The notes: generated from the letters alone by a model not told the origin. Counted from the first letter of the stretch, positions 1 to 17,962 are shown. The stretch is 64,000 bases of DNA from Emydura subglobosa (GCA_007922225.1 ML680086.1:11198540-11262539), one strand, 5' to 3'. Translations and numbers: made by a program.

Positions 1-5081
<5,081 letters not shown>

Positions 5082-6798
5082 TTACCCAAGTAAAGCGTGA
5101 CAGTAATTGACAATGCCATGCAGCCACAGGAAGATCTAGAATCAGCATATGAGAGAAATACCAGATTTCCCCATGGACAAAGTGACTTCACAAAGCAAAG
5201 CCAACTTTAATTATTTAGCATGGAGAGATTGATCTTATGTGATAAGGACAGATGGATCATGTACCACTTTGGCACAATAAGAAAGTGCACTAAGTATCAG
5301 TTCTACAATAGAAGTTCACAATCATTTCTAACCAGCAGAGTTTCATTATTATTTGCTACAAGGCAAAGAGCAATTCCTTCTGTGAAATGGGAAAATGTCA
5401 AGATTTAATGGGTCAAAAATTCAAACAGTGAATTTGAAGTGTGATTGACACAAGCAAGTTTTCCCAGCCCTTTTTCAATTTCACTAATTCTGAAGCAAAA
5501 CCCCGCAGTTTCAGATCTCTATCATTTCGCTGTTAGACTTTAAACGTTCATTCCCTTATTCACCAAAAACAAATGCAAAAAAAATCCACACACACACCAT
5601 GACAGTTGACTTTCAGAACTGAGCAACAAGGCCAGGCTGTTCCATGTTTGAAAATTAATTTAGGGGAAAGTAAAATGTTACAAGTTGAGCATACAAGGCT
5701 ATGAACTTTATAATATTCCAGCTGACCATTTTTTAATGAAATTCACCTGTGTAGTTTGCCAGGACAAAGCTTGAATACCACTTCAGTCCTCAGCTAGACC
5801 CTTTGTGCTGTTCTGAATTTTATTCTGAGTTTACTATTAGTTTAGGATGAATTTTAAAAAGACTGACAGATCAGTGTACATTATTATGACTACACCTTCA
5901 ATAGGCCATGTCATTTCACAGACCATACCCAGCTATGTTCCCAGACAACCTCCATTAAGTAACTGAAAACAGGTGTGGGCACCTATAAGCCTTTATATAT
6001 GCTGAACAGATAACAGCATCTAGATATCAATTTACATGTACATACACAGGTACAAGCAAATTTGGCAGACAATAACAAAGGCCAGTTGAAAAGTTGGTGA
6101 TTTGTACATACATGTCTGTACTATATAATATAGTGTTTGTCATTGACTTTGATTGCCAACAGCTCAACCCACTGACCTAAAATATCACTGTATCACCCCC
6201 CCTTACAGCTGGTCAGCAGTTGTGTCAAAGTCTATGGACAAACCAACCTTTGGCTGGAAGCGGATTATGCAGCCCTGTCACTTGAAACACCTGAAACCTT
6301 AGCACAAGTAAACAACCTGCCACAGCAGACGTTAGAACAGCAGAGTGTCTCTGGATAATTGAGATATCTAATTTTCCCCTTTAGTGCATCATTTGGGGCC
6401 ACTTCTTTGCACGTCTACTGATTTTTAAGCTTGTTTCTGCCACACTTAAGCTATGAAAAAAAAGTAAATTGTGTGAAAATAAGGGTTAATAATTTCAAAC
6501 CCCTCCTCAGCAGGAGTATCCCACCAGTGTTCTGAGTAATAACAATTGTCAAATGAACATGGTTCACAGAACACATAACTGATATTCCAAGGTAGCTTTT
6601 ATTCCTGGACCTCTGTGGGTGACCCTGAACAGCAGAGGCGTGAAGCATTAGAAAAGACTGCAGAGCGTTTATAGAGAACTTTACACTACACAGATTGAAA
6701 AAAATCCCCCAAAATAGAGTAAGACGTGCATGGTTTAGGCCACTTTTAACCACTATCAGTCTCTCTTTTTAAGCTTGAGCTGCGTGGAAAACTTAAAA

Positions 6799-6997
6799 AC
6801 ACAAGTATAGCCATACTGGGTCAGATCAATGGTCCATATAGTCCCGTATCCGGTCTTCTGACTTTGGACAGTGCAAGATGGTTCAGTGGGAATCAACAGA
6901 ACAGGGCAATTTCAAGTGATCCATCCTCTGTCATCCAGTCCCAGCTTTTGGTAGTTGGAGGTTTAGGGACACCTGGAGAGTGGGGTTGTCACATCAA
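6799..6997 (-). mobile_element. CR1 LINE 3'-end fragment, antisense
   Basis: On the plus strand the text CATACTGGGTCAGATCAATG is followed by a GTCTTCTGACTTTGGACAGTG-like stretch and by CATCCAGTCCCAGCTT. This is the very common 3' part of a sauropsid CR1 subfamily seen in reverse (the usual form is close to ATACTGGGTCAGACCAATGG). It is truncated on both sides and has no coding capacity. The CR1 class is recalled from knowledge; the exact subfamily is not determined. Confidence 0.65.
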
Positions 6998-8629
6998 GTT
7001 CAACTCCATCAGTGCAATTCTAGCAGCCGGATCCTACAGTCACTGAAATGAATGGGAGTTCTCCAGTTAAGAACCCAGGATTTGTCCACTGATACAGGCC
7101 AAGTTGTGACACAGGTCTGTTTAAAGTAAATAGGAAGAAGGCAGCTAAAGGCCAATTCTTTCTGAATATTTACAAGGGAAAACATTTTTCCTTCTACATT
7201 TAGCAAGGCACAAAGTGTTTTAGTTGTCAGCTGTGGACAATAAACAAACATCCAGAACATGAGGGGACTGGAAGGCTCAGAAAGTGATTAAGCTTTTAGG
7301 GCCAGATTTTCCAAGCTGCTCAGCAGGCAGCAATTCCCACTGAGAACAGGAGCTGTGCATTGCTGAAGATCTGATGCTGAACAGGCGAGTTAGGTCAGCG
7401 AAGTATGATATTTGCAGTGCTGCTGTTTCGTTACATAGATTTCATGCACATAAATAATGGCGTCAATTCAGGAAAGCACCCCTATTCAGTAAAATACTTA
7501 GGTATGTACTGAACTTCAAAATGGGATTTACACACATACTCAAGAAGTGGGATTAGGCACCAGCTTGAATGCTTCACTGAACTGGCAGCAGAGACAGTGT
7601 CCTCTTTTTCCCTTTTTAAGGCCAATAACTTTCTTGTCCTGTAGCTTCCTCATGATGGTATAAGCAGACTCCTTGCTACTGAGAGGTATCAGCCAACACG
7701 CTACTCGATGTCAGCACACCATTTAGGGGATTTGTTTGGATGCTGCCAATCAGCTGCAACATGTGGTTCACATTGATTGTAATTATATTTTAATGAGGCA
7801 AATGCACCCAAAGGCATAGGCAACAGGCACATGTTATAAATATACATATAATACAGTTATAATGGCAATTATCCATATCTTAGCTATCAGAACTGCCCTG
7901 TTATATTAAATTGGATCACGTCCCTTGATGTCTATCACATTACATGTTAACTGTAGGAAGCCACTATTTGAAAATTGCAATTGATCCCTGTTGTATGCAG
8001 CTCACTGAGGTGACGGTAAATAGATATATGATCAATGTGATTTCAGTGAGTGTAGCAGCTGTACAAACCTACCTGAAGCCATGAATTGGTGCAAGGAGAG
8101 GTGTAAAGCACAGTAAATGGAGTGGATGGTTTGCTGCCTTTCCAAGTATGACCGGGTAGATAGAAGACACTACTGTAGGAGCTGTACATGCAACATTAGA
8201 TCACGACTATCAGAACTGAGGTGTCACCCAATGGTGCAATTCAATCCCAAACTCTTCATTTATTCAAACATTAAAAGGCCTGGGAGCAGTTGAGGATTGC
8301 TCAGGAGACCATGAGTCTCAGCTCAGTTAACTGAATTGTTTGAAGGGGAAGAGCACACGAGGCATGGCTTGACTCATTAAAGGGCATGAAGTATCTTATA
8401 ACATTTAAGAAAGGGATTTAAAAACATTTCACTTAAAGTAGCTAAACCAAAACTCTGAATCTGCACAAACACAGCGAAATTTCAGATCCGGGCCCTGGGA
8501 CTTAGCGCATTTCAAAGAAAGTAGAAAAATCCAAATAGGACACATCACATTTGGATGAAATTGGGGAAATAAATACAGCAGTAACCAGCTTGCACAGTGA
8601 AATGGACTTGCATTAAATTCTCTGTATAA

Positions 8630-8702
8630 GCTCAAAAGCGTGTCTCTCTCATCAACAGAAGCTAGTCCAATAAAAGATATTACTTCACTCACCTTGTCTC
8701 CA
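8630..8702. mobile_element. Fragment of the GTTGGTCCAATAAAAG foldback DNA element
   Basis: The stretch reads GTCTCTCTCATCAACAGAAG, then CTAGTCCAATAAAAGATATT, then ACTTCACTCACCTTGTCTC. It is nearly the same as the right arm of the longer element at 43900-44136. Only one arm is kept, so it is a truncated or decayed copy. Confidence 0.65.
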
Positions 8703-9174
8703 GACCACAGGAAGTTGAACACTTTGAAAAATGATACATATTCTTTAAATACCTTTGTGGAACTGCTGAGTGGGTTTACAGAAGATAGCTTTAGGGAATC
8801 TCTTCTATTGAGTGAATGTTGCACTAATTTGTTCACATGCATTCTTTTTTTAAGTTAACTGTACTATCAAAAAACCTTTCATTCTTCCCCTTGAATGGTC
8901 TGAATAAGAGCTAATGAACAATCAGAGCTTTATAATAACGGGAAAAGATTTAAACAGACATTTTGGCACTGGCTGTAGATTAAGAGCAGTGCTGCCTGTT
9001 GCACAACTTGCAAAATTATGTATTTATTCAAGGCTGATTGCTTTCACTCTGTAAGCGTTTTGGGAGGATAAAAGACGATGTTTTAGAGCTGATTGAACTG
9101 GGTGAATTGCTCCGTCAGACTGCAAACTCTGATATAACACATTAAACATGGCTAGAGAAAGAAAGAGTGCTTAC

Positions 9175-9256
9175 TGCATGGATGGGCAAGGACCCTTACT
9201 TCATCCACAGCTATGTACCCCGGATGTCCCTTCAAAGACACGGATTCAAATATCAC
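9175..9256 (-). CDS. PTPRT: PTPRT coding exon (end of MAM domain; exon 4)
   Basis: This 82-bp exon completes the MAM domain. Its acceptor is TTTCAG (AG at 9258-9257) and its donor is GCA/GTAAGC (GT at 9174-9173). In phase 0 it reads [20 protein letters not shown] and then RVLAHPC. The last base, A, joins GA of the next exon to make Arg, so the junction reads [17 protein letters not shown] is the typical C-terminal strand motif of MAM domains, and the Cys in HPC is one of the conserved MAM cysteines. The exon is too short to stand out as an open reading frame and was found by searching for the continuation of the upstream exon. The intron to the previous coding exon is 8706 bp. Length and phases (0 to 1) agree with the conserved gene structure of this phosphatase subfamily. 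Confidence 0.93.
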
Positions 9257-9361
9257 CTGAAACACAATGAGAAAACCTTTTCTTACAAACACTAGCTGCA
9301 GCAGTCATTTTAGTGTTTGCCCCCTCCCACCCAACCCAAATGCCTGAATCATTTGGGATTC

Positions 9362-10410
9362 TCTGACTCTGTCATGGGTGGGGAAGAAAGACCTGTTCAG
9401 TGCGCACACACATATCAAGATGTACTCTCAATTTTGGAATAGAGACCCACCTGAGCTGGGATTCTGTGCCAATCTGAGGCCCACTCTGGAAAGTCAATAG
9501 AAATGGAGGTGTTACAGATCCTAGAAGTGGAGGTATTACAGAAGTGTTACAGATCCTAGCAAGTGGCCCCTCAAGGCTACTCATTAGGACTCCTGTAAGG
9601 GGAATCCAACCCTCTGGTCTCGATTCCTTGGCGTGTTTTAAGCCCCTGAATCCTGAACAGAGTCCAGCCACTTCCTCAATATCAGGATTCCTAGACAGTC
9701 TCAGGGCACAGACCTGTTGTCTAGCACCCCATCCTGAGAACCAGAATCCGCTGTCCAGCTGCCTATCCTCTTTGGGAACAGGAGGGGCCCCTCAGGCCCA
9801 TACTTAAAACACACCCTCTCCCCGAACTCCACCCCAATGTTGTGAAATTTCTGGATTGTGGGTATGCAGCAGTTGTAAAACAGTCACCACTCTCACTCTT
9901 TGCACAGAGCCTACAAATTTGCTCTTTTATACTTAATCCTGTAAAGCACAAGCGTACAGATCACACAAACAACAAGACTCTTTAACCACACCATCCCTCA
10001 CTAGCTCACCCTTCCCTTGCAAGCCCTTGGGGCACCATCTGGGTCCAGGAAGGCAGACAGAGCATCCCAGGCCTTATTCAGGCTGTTACATACTGACTGG
10101 CCTCTTTCCCTTCCTTCAGCCAGCCTGTAGGACTCTCTCCTGCCCCATGCTTCCTCTTCCTGGCTGGCTCCCCTGTTTCTATGTGTTTCTTTATTTAAAC
10201 CCCTCTTGGTCACCTGGCCTCTTTTGTCCTGGTAAATTTCCACTGCTCCTAGCCTTCCCTCTTCCTTCTGAGGGATAAACTGGACTGGATTTTCCAAGGC
10301 CCCAGCTCACCCATTGTTCACAGGTGAATAAGGTAATGGAGTCCTAAGCACCCTCACTGTCTCTGTCAGGTGTCTACCTGCTACGGGAGCTATCTGCAGG
10401 GCTAGATCCA
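9362..10410. repeat. GC-rich LTR-like interspersed sequence, unclassified
   Basis: About 1 kb of pyrimidine-rich plus-strand sequence, clearly richer in GC than its surroundings, with several overlapping open frames on both strands that have no recognisable domain. Near 10190-10225 the minus strand carries GCCAGGTGACC followed by a TTTAAATAAAG TATA-like box, the same order as in the other LTR-like blocks at 17.7, 25.7 and 54.6 kb. I infer a decayed retrotransposon LTR or related repeat; the ends are not defined. Confidence 0.35.
9508..9560 (+). repeat. Short tandem duplication of GTGTTACAGATCCTAG
   Basis: GTGTTACAGATCCTAG occurs twice about 35 bp apart, with a related GGAGGTATTACAG in between, so the segment looks like two to three imperfect copies of a 35-bp unit inside the GC-rich repeat block. 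Confidence 0.6.
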
Positions 10411-10869
10411 CAAACGTATAGGCATTCATGATACAGCTGTTTTTTCATAATACAATTTCACAGTTTCAACCAAAATTCAGAAGTTGTACCAAGTCCCAAA
10501 TAGGACACAGGACATGGTTGACTGATGTCTTTCATATGCTCCTTAGCTGGGGAATTCAGGAGTTCTTCATGAGCAGGATTCCCCCAAGTAACAACAAGCC
10601 CCGCATGGATTCTTCTGGAGGAAGAAACTTGATTAGGCTTACATGCAATTACTATGCAAGCAAGAAAACTATAAAATCACAGCAATGCATCCTGGTCTCC
10701 AGCTGCTGGATTGCAATAAAAATCTTCTATGCAGGTAGACACAGAGTAGTTTCAGCCCTTCCTTAATCAAACCAACACAAATGGAGAATGAAATACTGTT
10801 CTAAAATATGATATATAGTATCTCTACATGTGCTGTATCTTAATTTTTTTAATCTATCCTCATGGAGGA

Positions 10870-11450
10870 GAGGATGTGTTCAGAAGAGCTCTTTAAGAGT
10901 GCCATATCATATGGCAGTGAAAATGACCAAGCAATTTGGGGCTGCCCACGCAAAGACATGAAGTTACATAGCAGAGCAATAATGGGCTTTTTCTGTAACT
11001 CTGAGAATGCTCCTGGAATACTGTGCTCATGTTTTGGACACCTCATTATTAGACAAGTGTAGACAAACTAAGGGTTCAGAGAAAAGCTCAAATAAAAGAA
11101 AAACAAGCCAATGCAATTTTTTAGGAAAAAGAATTGAATATGTACAATTTGCGTAAGAAAAAGCTAAAGGATGGGGTGGGCAGTACAGAATTGCTTGCAA
11201 ATATCTGAATGGCGTATAAACAACAAGGGAAAGGAGAAATTTGGCATGGTATGACTGGGATAAAGATAAAGGATAATGCAGGCTGAATATCAATAACATC
11301 CTGAGAATGGGGTCTACTAGGTTATAGAATAGTCTCTTTCCCCCAAACGAAGGGGTGAAAGTGCCATCCTTTAAGCTATTTTATCTAGATTCTGCCAAGT
11401 ACTAGAAGAGCATGGAAGTAAGTGGTCATCACTGGCTGGTGAGAGGATCA
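10870..11450 (+). mobile_element. CR1 LINE fragment, sense orientation, decayed
   Basis: The segment ATGCTCCTGGAATACTGTGC (about 11007) matches the LEYC region near the C-terminus of CR1 reverse transcriptase. It is followed by the 3' untranslated part with CTACTAGGTTATAGAATAGTCTC (about 11310, a run slightly longer than the conserved word CTAGGTTATAGAATAG) and the typical late part down to CTGGTGAGAGGATCAACTAG. Stops and frameshifts break all frames. The class call rests on remembered CR1 consensus phrases; the 5' limit is approximate. Confidence 0.55.
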
Positions 11451-12207
11451 ACTAGATCTAAATTTCCCCCCCATACACACACACACCCCAAATACCCATA
11501 TGATCTCATAAATAGAAAACATTTTGGTGTTCTTTTTCATCATCAGTCTTTATTCCGACAGTGGTAACTCCCTAGTCGTCACAAGATTACCTGAGCATGG
11601 TTCCAAGGAATGCATGAGTAATGTTGATAGATTCCACTTTCTGGAATGTATTTACCAGTGTGATCAGATTACACAGCTGCTATTAGAGATGAAATCTAGT
11701 GCTGCTCTGAGGCCAATACAGATTGCTTGATACAGTGATGTGCAGGCTTCAAGAAGTTCAGTTCAGATAAAAACCCAAAATGCTTAACCAAAGTTATCTG
11801 AACCTGTTCAGATAGGCAGAATCAAGTTGGATCCCCTCACAAGAAAGCCTATTCTGACTGCATCTCCATCAGCATGACTATAGCTGGAGCTATTTGGAAG
11901 AGTGAAAAATAATGGAAAGGAATATTAATTGAACTTGTAAAGCATTGGCAACACAGATTCAAGTTTCAGTTTAGGGCAAAGCATGGGTGCATTCTTATTC
12001 AGATTCCTATACCTACAGGTAGTTGTATGAGTTGTGGGATATTGAGGTGGGACGACTTAGGGTGGTGAATAATGGAAAAAAGTATTTGAATTTGTTGGCT
12101 AATTATACATATGCTCATGAATTATTCAACCAGTTCTATGAGGGGAAAAAAAACACTAAGAATTTGAGAATATATTGTGAAACTCAAGTGATTAGTCTAG
12201 GTATAAG

Positions 12208-12333
12208 AGGGTGAAATTCACCCCTGCACACAGGCTCTGTGCCTGTTCCCAAATACTATTGAAACCCTATCTTGAGAACCTCCGTGGAGCAGGCCCTTCT
12301 ACTGACTCTCTGTTTAGAGGTGAATTTCACCCA
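12208..12333. repeat. Foldback repeat with GGGTGAAATTCACCC ends
   Basis: AGGGTGAAATTCACCCC at the left and AGGTGAATTTCACCCA at the right are inverted copies, each itself a palindrome, about 110 bp apart. A relative is probably present at 26890-26983. I infer a MITE-like foldback element; no coding sequence. Confidence 0.5.
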
Positions 12334-12759
12334 CAGAGAACTTTTTTATTGATAGAAAGATAAACAGCTCCATTTTGTCAATACTTCATCTCTTTTCCAT
12401 TTGCTACACTTCATTTGATATGCGGTCAGACATTCCAAGAGCTGAAAACCCAAGACAGTCATCTAGAGCAAACAGTCAGTGGCCTTCTGTAATCAAATAG
12501 CATTGGTTTGTTTTGCATTAGGGGTCCCAAAACTTTATTTCTACCTCCTTTTTTGTGGAAGAAAACACTAAACTTGTACTACTCCTAGTATACCAAGATC
12601 ACACAAAAATTAGACCTTTTGAAATAAAAGTCCTGAAAAGATAGATTCAGCAAAAGCATTGGAAATTGTGTGATACATAAGAACAAAGGGAGCTAAGGAT
12701 TTAAGATAAGAAAAGATCAATAATAAATAAATTTAGGAGTGGCATTTAAATATATAGGA

Positions 12760-13283
12760 GAGTGGTTCCCAACCTTTTTGGCTCGAGGGCCACAGATATC
12801 ATTGTTACAACCCTGAAGGGCCACCAGTCTCCGCCAGAAGCCCTCCCCCATCTCCACTGCAGCCAGACAGAAGGAGTTCAGCAAGGAGGTTGCCTCCCTC
12901 CTCGTTGATCTCCCATCCCCCTGGCTGCAGCAGAGAAACCACATTTGTCCTGTAGCCCTGTGCGCTACATCTGGGGCCTTAGGTAGTGGCTCCCTCCTGC
13001 AGCCGGGAGATCAGTGCTCTCCTCCCTCTGGCTCCAGCATGGACCCCAGCATCTATGGACTCAGGTGGAGCTCTTTGCTGTGCTCCCTGCTACAGCCAGA
13101 GCAAAGGAGTGCCCATCCCCTTGGCAGCAGCAAGCAGCCTGCACCAGTCTTTTAGCCACATGGCAACGCATTCCGCCTGGGTCCTTAGGCAGCAGCTCCC
13201 TTCTGCAGCCAGTGGGAGGGGAGCTCCTTCAAAAGCCCCCGATGGCCACTTTTGGCCCTCGCACCACAGGTTGGGAACCATTG
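12760..13283. mobile_element. hAT-type non-autonomous DNA transposon (524 bp)
   Basis: The left end AGTGGTTCCCAACCTTTTTGG is mirrored by the right end GGTTGGGAACCATTG, and the inner parts GAGGGCCAC and TGGCCCTCGC also pair. These are the terminal inverted repeats of a hAT-like MITE (compare the CAGTGGTTC... ends of hAT elements). The interior is GC-rich and has a duplicated module: CTTAGGTAGTGGCTCCCTCC near 12978 and CTTAGGCAGCAGCTCCCTTC near 13184. Candidate 8-bp flanks do not match well, so the target duplication has decayed or the borders are off by a few bases. The overlapping open frames at 12986-13333 are by-products of this GC-rich interior. Confidence 0.75.
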
Positions 13284-16200
13284 AGTTAAGGAATAAACTA
13301 CCTAAGTACAGCAGCAACAGGAGAAATTGGTGACACCAGTTATTGAAGAGTTAGGCAAATACCTGAGAGAGAAAAACCACATACTGGAGTTATGCATGCA
13401 CTTTTGAAAGAGGAAAGTCTTCTTGATGAACCTCCTACTGGCTTCCTAGTCCTATAGTGTCATGCAAGTCCATACTGTGGGAACTCTTGCTTCTTCTCTT
13501 TAAAATGAACAAGTCATTCAAGAAACATTGCACCAGTCAGGAAGATGACTCAAAACATTTCTGCAGCTTCTTTCAAACTTAGGTTGCAAACTGTAACCTT
13601 AATATTGTTTTAATTTTTAAATACACATGAGGAAGCTAGGTTCATCTGGAAAATAGTCTGCCCAAAAGGAACATTAAACCATGTTATCAGCTTATGTACT
13701 CTTCCACTGAAGCAAACTTCTCCAGAGCCCAGATTTCCCACCTTCAAGAAAAGTCTTCTGAGAAGGATTAGACATTTCCATTAACGATCAGTATCTGGCA
13801 AAAGCAAAGGCTAGTGAACATAAGCTTCTGTGGTCTACTGTTGACTATCCAATGTGTATGGAACACTGTACAGACACTTACTGAGAAAGATGACTCAGTA
13901 TAACTACTGCTTACTGAGTGAATAGATGAGAATCAACCTCACGCATTCTGCCGTCCGCCCCATGTTTCCCACCCCCTCAATGGTCAATCTGCAGAACAGA
14001 ATGGAGGAATCTTTCAGTGCTGGCAAGCCTGCTTCAGAAGAGGTCTCACTCCTTGCCTGCCTGCCACCCTGAATTCTTCATGCTCTAATTTCTTCCCCCA
14101 AATCCAAGCTCTCCGAACTCCCTTCTCCCTTCGCACTGCACCAACCTAGACCCCAGCACCACAAGAAGAGATCAAATGTTCTGGGAGGCAGAGAATTGGG
14201 GCCCAGGGGCCTGAAGGAAGCTGGGAAGCATGCTAATTTAAAGGCCCAATTCTATAAATCTAACATGGTTTTTTTTTCTTACTTTGTTTGAATCCCAATG
14301 GGATTCCTGACTCATTCTAAGAGTTGCAGATTTCGGTCCTTAATGCTGTTTTGCATTTTAACGAACTGCTCAAAGTTTAACATAGAAACAGACAAAACAC
14401 AAAGCTTTACACTTTTGGAACCTTCTTAAATGCTCTTGAGAATAGTAAAATCCAAGCCATTTCATACTTCTTTCCCAATAAACAACTTTACATGCCAGTG
14501 CTACTATATACAAACAGTGTCCATGTTCACAAAGTAGCCTGGTTCATCTGTTGTATTACAACTGTTTTCTTAAGGCATGGATCAATAATGTTCCCTGCTG
14601 TACACATCACACTAGCTTTTTCTGGCAGACTCCAGACTCCATGCTTTTGATGCATTCTGGAGCTTAGCTCATCTTTACGGCAAGCAATTATTGAGTTATT
14701 ACATGTATAAACTCTCTCCCTGTCCTCTTATGGCTTTTTTCTCACTATGCTAAACACATTCAGGCTGGGAATCCAAGTGTGAAATTCTAGGGGTACCATT
14801 ACAAATCTCTACCATGCACATAACAGGATGCCTTTATAACTGGATAATTCATGTGAATCTTGTGCAAGCTTGCCTGCACTGCAAACATGACCTCAGGAAA
14901 TCGACTTGGTTACCAGTATTCAGATATTCAGTATTCAGAGAGAGAAAGAGTACCCACCTGCTGTTGTCAGCCACTCAGCTGTGGAATGCTATCTGCCTTT
15001 TGCATAACCTCTTCTACAGTAATTCCTACCCTCTTTGTGCCTCTGATCAGCAATTTATTTATTTCTTCCCCTCCTACAATGTGTAGTGGGCAGTTCCTTG
15101 CCATTCATTTTTGTCTCCGATAGAACAGTAAAAGTGTCCTGCATTGCACTTACTTTTTCATAAGTGAACTCATTTACTGCAATTAAGACCAAGAAACTGC
15201 ATAAAAAAGAGTTTGGAACAGGCCGCATGATAGCGCAGTAAACAGGTGGCTGCAAAATTAGTGTGGCAAAATATAATTGAAACCTTCAACTTTGTCGTTT
15301 AAAATTATAACTATAATGAGTTTCTCCTGGAAAAATCAGCAAGAGCCCAAAGCATAGCTTGCACGTTCCTAATAAAAGTTTCACTTATCTTAGCTCCTAA
15401 CGTGGCATACTGGTGCTTCTGCATAAAAAAAATTGCAATAGTCCCTTTCCACAGCCCAGCTACTCTGTGATCTTACAAAGCCAGCTGACTCCCAACTCCC
15501 CACTGGACAGCACTGCAGCTGCTCTCTACATCTGCCTCTCTTCTTTGGATGGACAGCTCCTTCTGGCTAAATAGTCTTGAACCACCCACTTCCTTGTTCC
15601 TCTAGTGAACCATTACAGAAGAGCAGAGTGCTACCTGCACTTGAGAATATAGAATTCATCTGCTTAAAAATAGTCCTTTTGTTGTGAAAACCTTAGCTAA
15701 CTGATGAGACAACAACTATAAAATTCCAGCCACATCCCGGACTCGATCAGCATTTCTAACATCTTTCACCCAGGCAACTGTCTCATGTCACTGAAAAACC
15801 CTTGATTAACAGTTGATGGATCCTGGTGGATTACATTAAATCTCCCAGTAGTCCTTGATACACTTAGGTGTTGGTAACAAGACAGTAGCTCCCGGTGGGG
15901 CTACTCTTAAATGAGTGCTCAGCCTATATCACATCCAGGTTAGGCTAGTGCAATGTTCTCCTAATTGAGTGAAACTGATGCAGGAGCTTGAACAGCAGCA
16001 GAATGAGACTGTCCACTTGCTCCTTGTGGCAGGATGTTATGTTATGTCCACGTGGTCCACAATCTACAGAATGCCAGAAGGTCAAAGCAAATAGTTTAAA
16101 TTTACTATTGGTATATAACACACCTTACAACCTAGGGCTTAAGAAACTTGACTGGTCTTCTCCAACTCCATATCCCTGCCCATCTGAGGTTGACTGCTGG

Positions 16201-17221
16201 GAAAGATCTGTTCTTATTCTCTCATTTCAGAAACCAGGACTGGGACAGGATGCAATGGGTTTGCTGCTCTTAGTCCCATTCCCATCGGACAGGTGTCCAT
16301 ATTACTGAAATCACCATCAGCACTAACTGGAATTCAGACGTTCTTTCATTCAGCATGCCCTCCAATCACGATAGGTACCTGGGCTTTTGAGCTAGCGGGA
16401 CTATCAGTCTTGGTGGGAGCTGGCACAGTTTCAGCAGAGGTAGTCCTCAGCTAACTCCCACTCTTGGGGAAAGGGAAAAGAGCTTGCAATACCAGAGAGG
16501 GGTTCTCTCTAAGACTAAGGGAAGGAGTCAGCTAGGCAGCAGAGGCAAAACTGTGCCATAAACAGCCCTTACTCTAAACATATGCCGCTTTATTTAGCAA
16601 GTTTACAAGATGGCAAAATGAATCCAAAGATGTTGCTGTCATGAGCTGCCAGGTTGCTGGTTTTAAGTTAAATCAGTAACTCCAACAGGGAAAGGGAGGG
16701 CTCAGGAGAAAAAAACAAGCCAATGAAGAGCCTTCTCAGATTGGGAACCCGGGCCAACCTTTCAAAAACAGAGCAGCAGTCTAAATGCAAAGCTGAGTGA
16801 ACAAATGTCAAGCACTTTTGCTCATGTGATCAGCTGGGGTGCATGGGCAAACTGGGTTAAGTGTGTGCAGATAGGTAGTTCAATGTCTAACCAGACATAT
16901 GCATGCATATTTACCCAATTTTATGCAGGACCATGGTAAGTGCACGTGGAAGGGTTTACACTCTGTATGCTCAAAACACACAAGTGCTGACCAACAATTG
17001 GCTCAATAAAGCCCTCCATCTAAAAGCTGAAAGCCTTCCAGAAGGCAAGAGTGTTGAAAGAAGCAGCACACTTCAAGAAGTCTGGATGCTCCCACTATGC
17101 AGAATCAACACACACAAACCCATCTCTAAAACTAAGACTTTATCCTGGTATAAGCATCACTCATAAGAGGATCTCAAAGCATGTCAGCCATCAATGAAGG
17201 AAGCCTTACACCATCAATTAA

Positions 17222-17345
17222 GCAGGTAAGTATTTACCCCCATTTTACAGATGGGGAAACTGAGGCAGTGAGGTTGCTCCAAAGTGGTTCACAAAGTGAC
17301 CAAGTAACAGAGGCAGTACCAGAATCCTGTCCCTCAGTCACAGCT
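17222..17345 (-). mobile_element. MIR/tRNA-SINE-like fragment, antisense
   Basis: The plus strand shows CCCCATTTTACAGATGGGGA followed by AACTGAGGCA. This is the reverse complement of the conserved SINE middle (TGCCTCAGTTTCCCCATCTG). The flanks (TTACTTGGTCACTTTGTGAA on the minus strand) fit the part just before it. The tRNA-like head with boxes A and B is missing or unrecognisable. Confidence 0.65.
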
Positions 17346-17399
17346 AGAATAAATTGCCTCTTGCATTCCCTTTATGTCTGCATGAAACATTGCAAGGGT

Positions 17400-17850
17400 T
17401 CTTCCCCTCTAGTACCCACTGCAGGCCCTCTGCCTTTACACACCAGTCAGCCCTCCAGCTGAGAAGTGGTTATTTCAAACCCCTTGCAGGGTAACAGAAT
17501 GTCCAGGTGTAATCCCAAAGGCTCATGAACTATTCCCTGGGCCTTGCACTCATCCCGTTGCCTTTCTCCAGCTCTGGTATTGAGTATTGTCCTGACCATT
17601 GTAGCCTTTGCACCCTTCATGGGGGTGAGTAAGCCAGTCAGCTGGCAGATTCTCTCTGCTTGACTCTCAACCTATTTATAAGGCCCAGGTGCCTGTTATT
17701 ATCTGATCCTTTCTTAGTCCCACCTCCTCTGGCTGACAAGTAACTACCTAACTACTGCCCAGGTGATGTAAATGATTAACAGACTTGAACCCTTCCTTGC
17801 CTATGATGGGGTGAGAGCTTATGATATATTGTAACAATTGTTCCAATATC
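17400..17850 (-). repeat. LTR-like fragment with TATA box on the minus strand
   Basis: On the minus strand CACCTGGGCC is followed at once by TTATAAATAGGTTGAG (about 17690-17670), a good TATA box context. The same join, CACCTGGGCCTATATAGG, occurs at about 54600. The sequence further downstream (to about 17400) is moderately GC-rich and has no domain. I infer a decayed LTR of the same family as the block at 54230-54689. Its ends are not found. It lies directly beyond the 3' side of the exon at 17963-18234 in transcription order. Confidence 0.4.
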
Positions 17851-17962
17851 ATATTGTTATTTCAGAACTAACATTCATGACATCCTTGGCTAACAATAGC
17901 CCAGCCCCAAACCCATAGCAACAGAGCAAACCGTTGGTGGAAGAAATGTTACCAACACATAC

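Larger units (their letters stand above)
9257..17962 (-). other. PTPRT: PTPRT intron 3
   Basis: A complete 8706-bp intron, GTATGT at 17962 to TTCAG at 9257. From low to high coordinate it holds a GC-rich LTR-like stretch (about 9360-10410), a CR1 fragment (10870-11450), a foldback repeat (12208-12333), a hAT-type element (12760-13283), a SINE (17222-17345) and an LTR-like piece (17400-17850). The stretches 11450-12200 and 13290-17220 show only unique AT-rich sequence with weak repeat echoes. The 106-codon open frame at 15988-16308 (+) and the pair at 14814-15123 (+) show no domain and are not called. Confidence 0.8.

Noticed and set aside
8429..8842. 137-codon minus-strand frame, the longest in the window
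   Set aside because: Crosses a foldback repeat fragment, has no recognisable domain and no splice partners.
12986..13333. 115-codon plus-strand frame
   Set aside because: Lies inside a non-autonomous hAT element and runs past its end.
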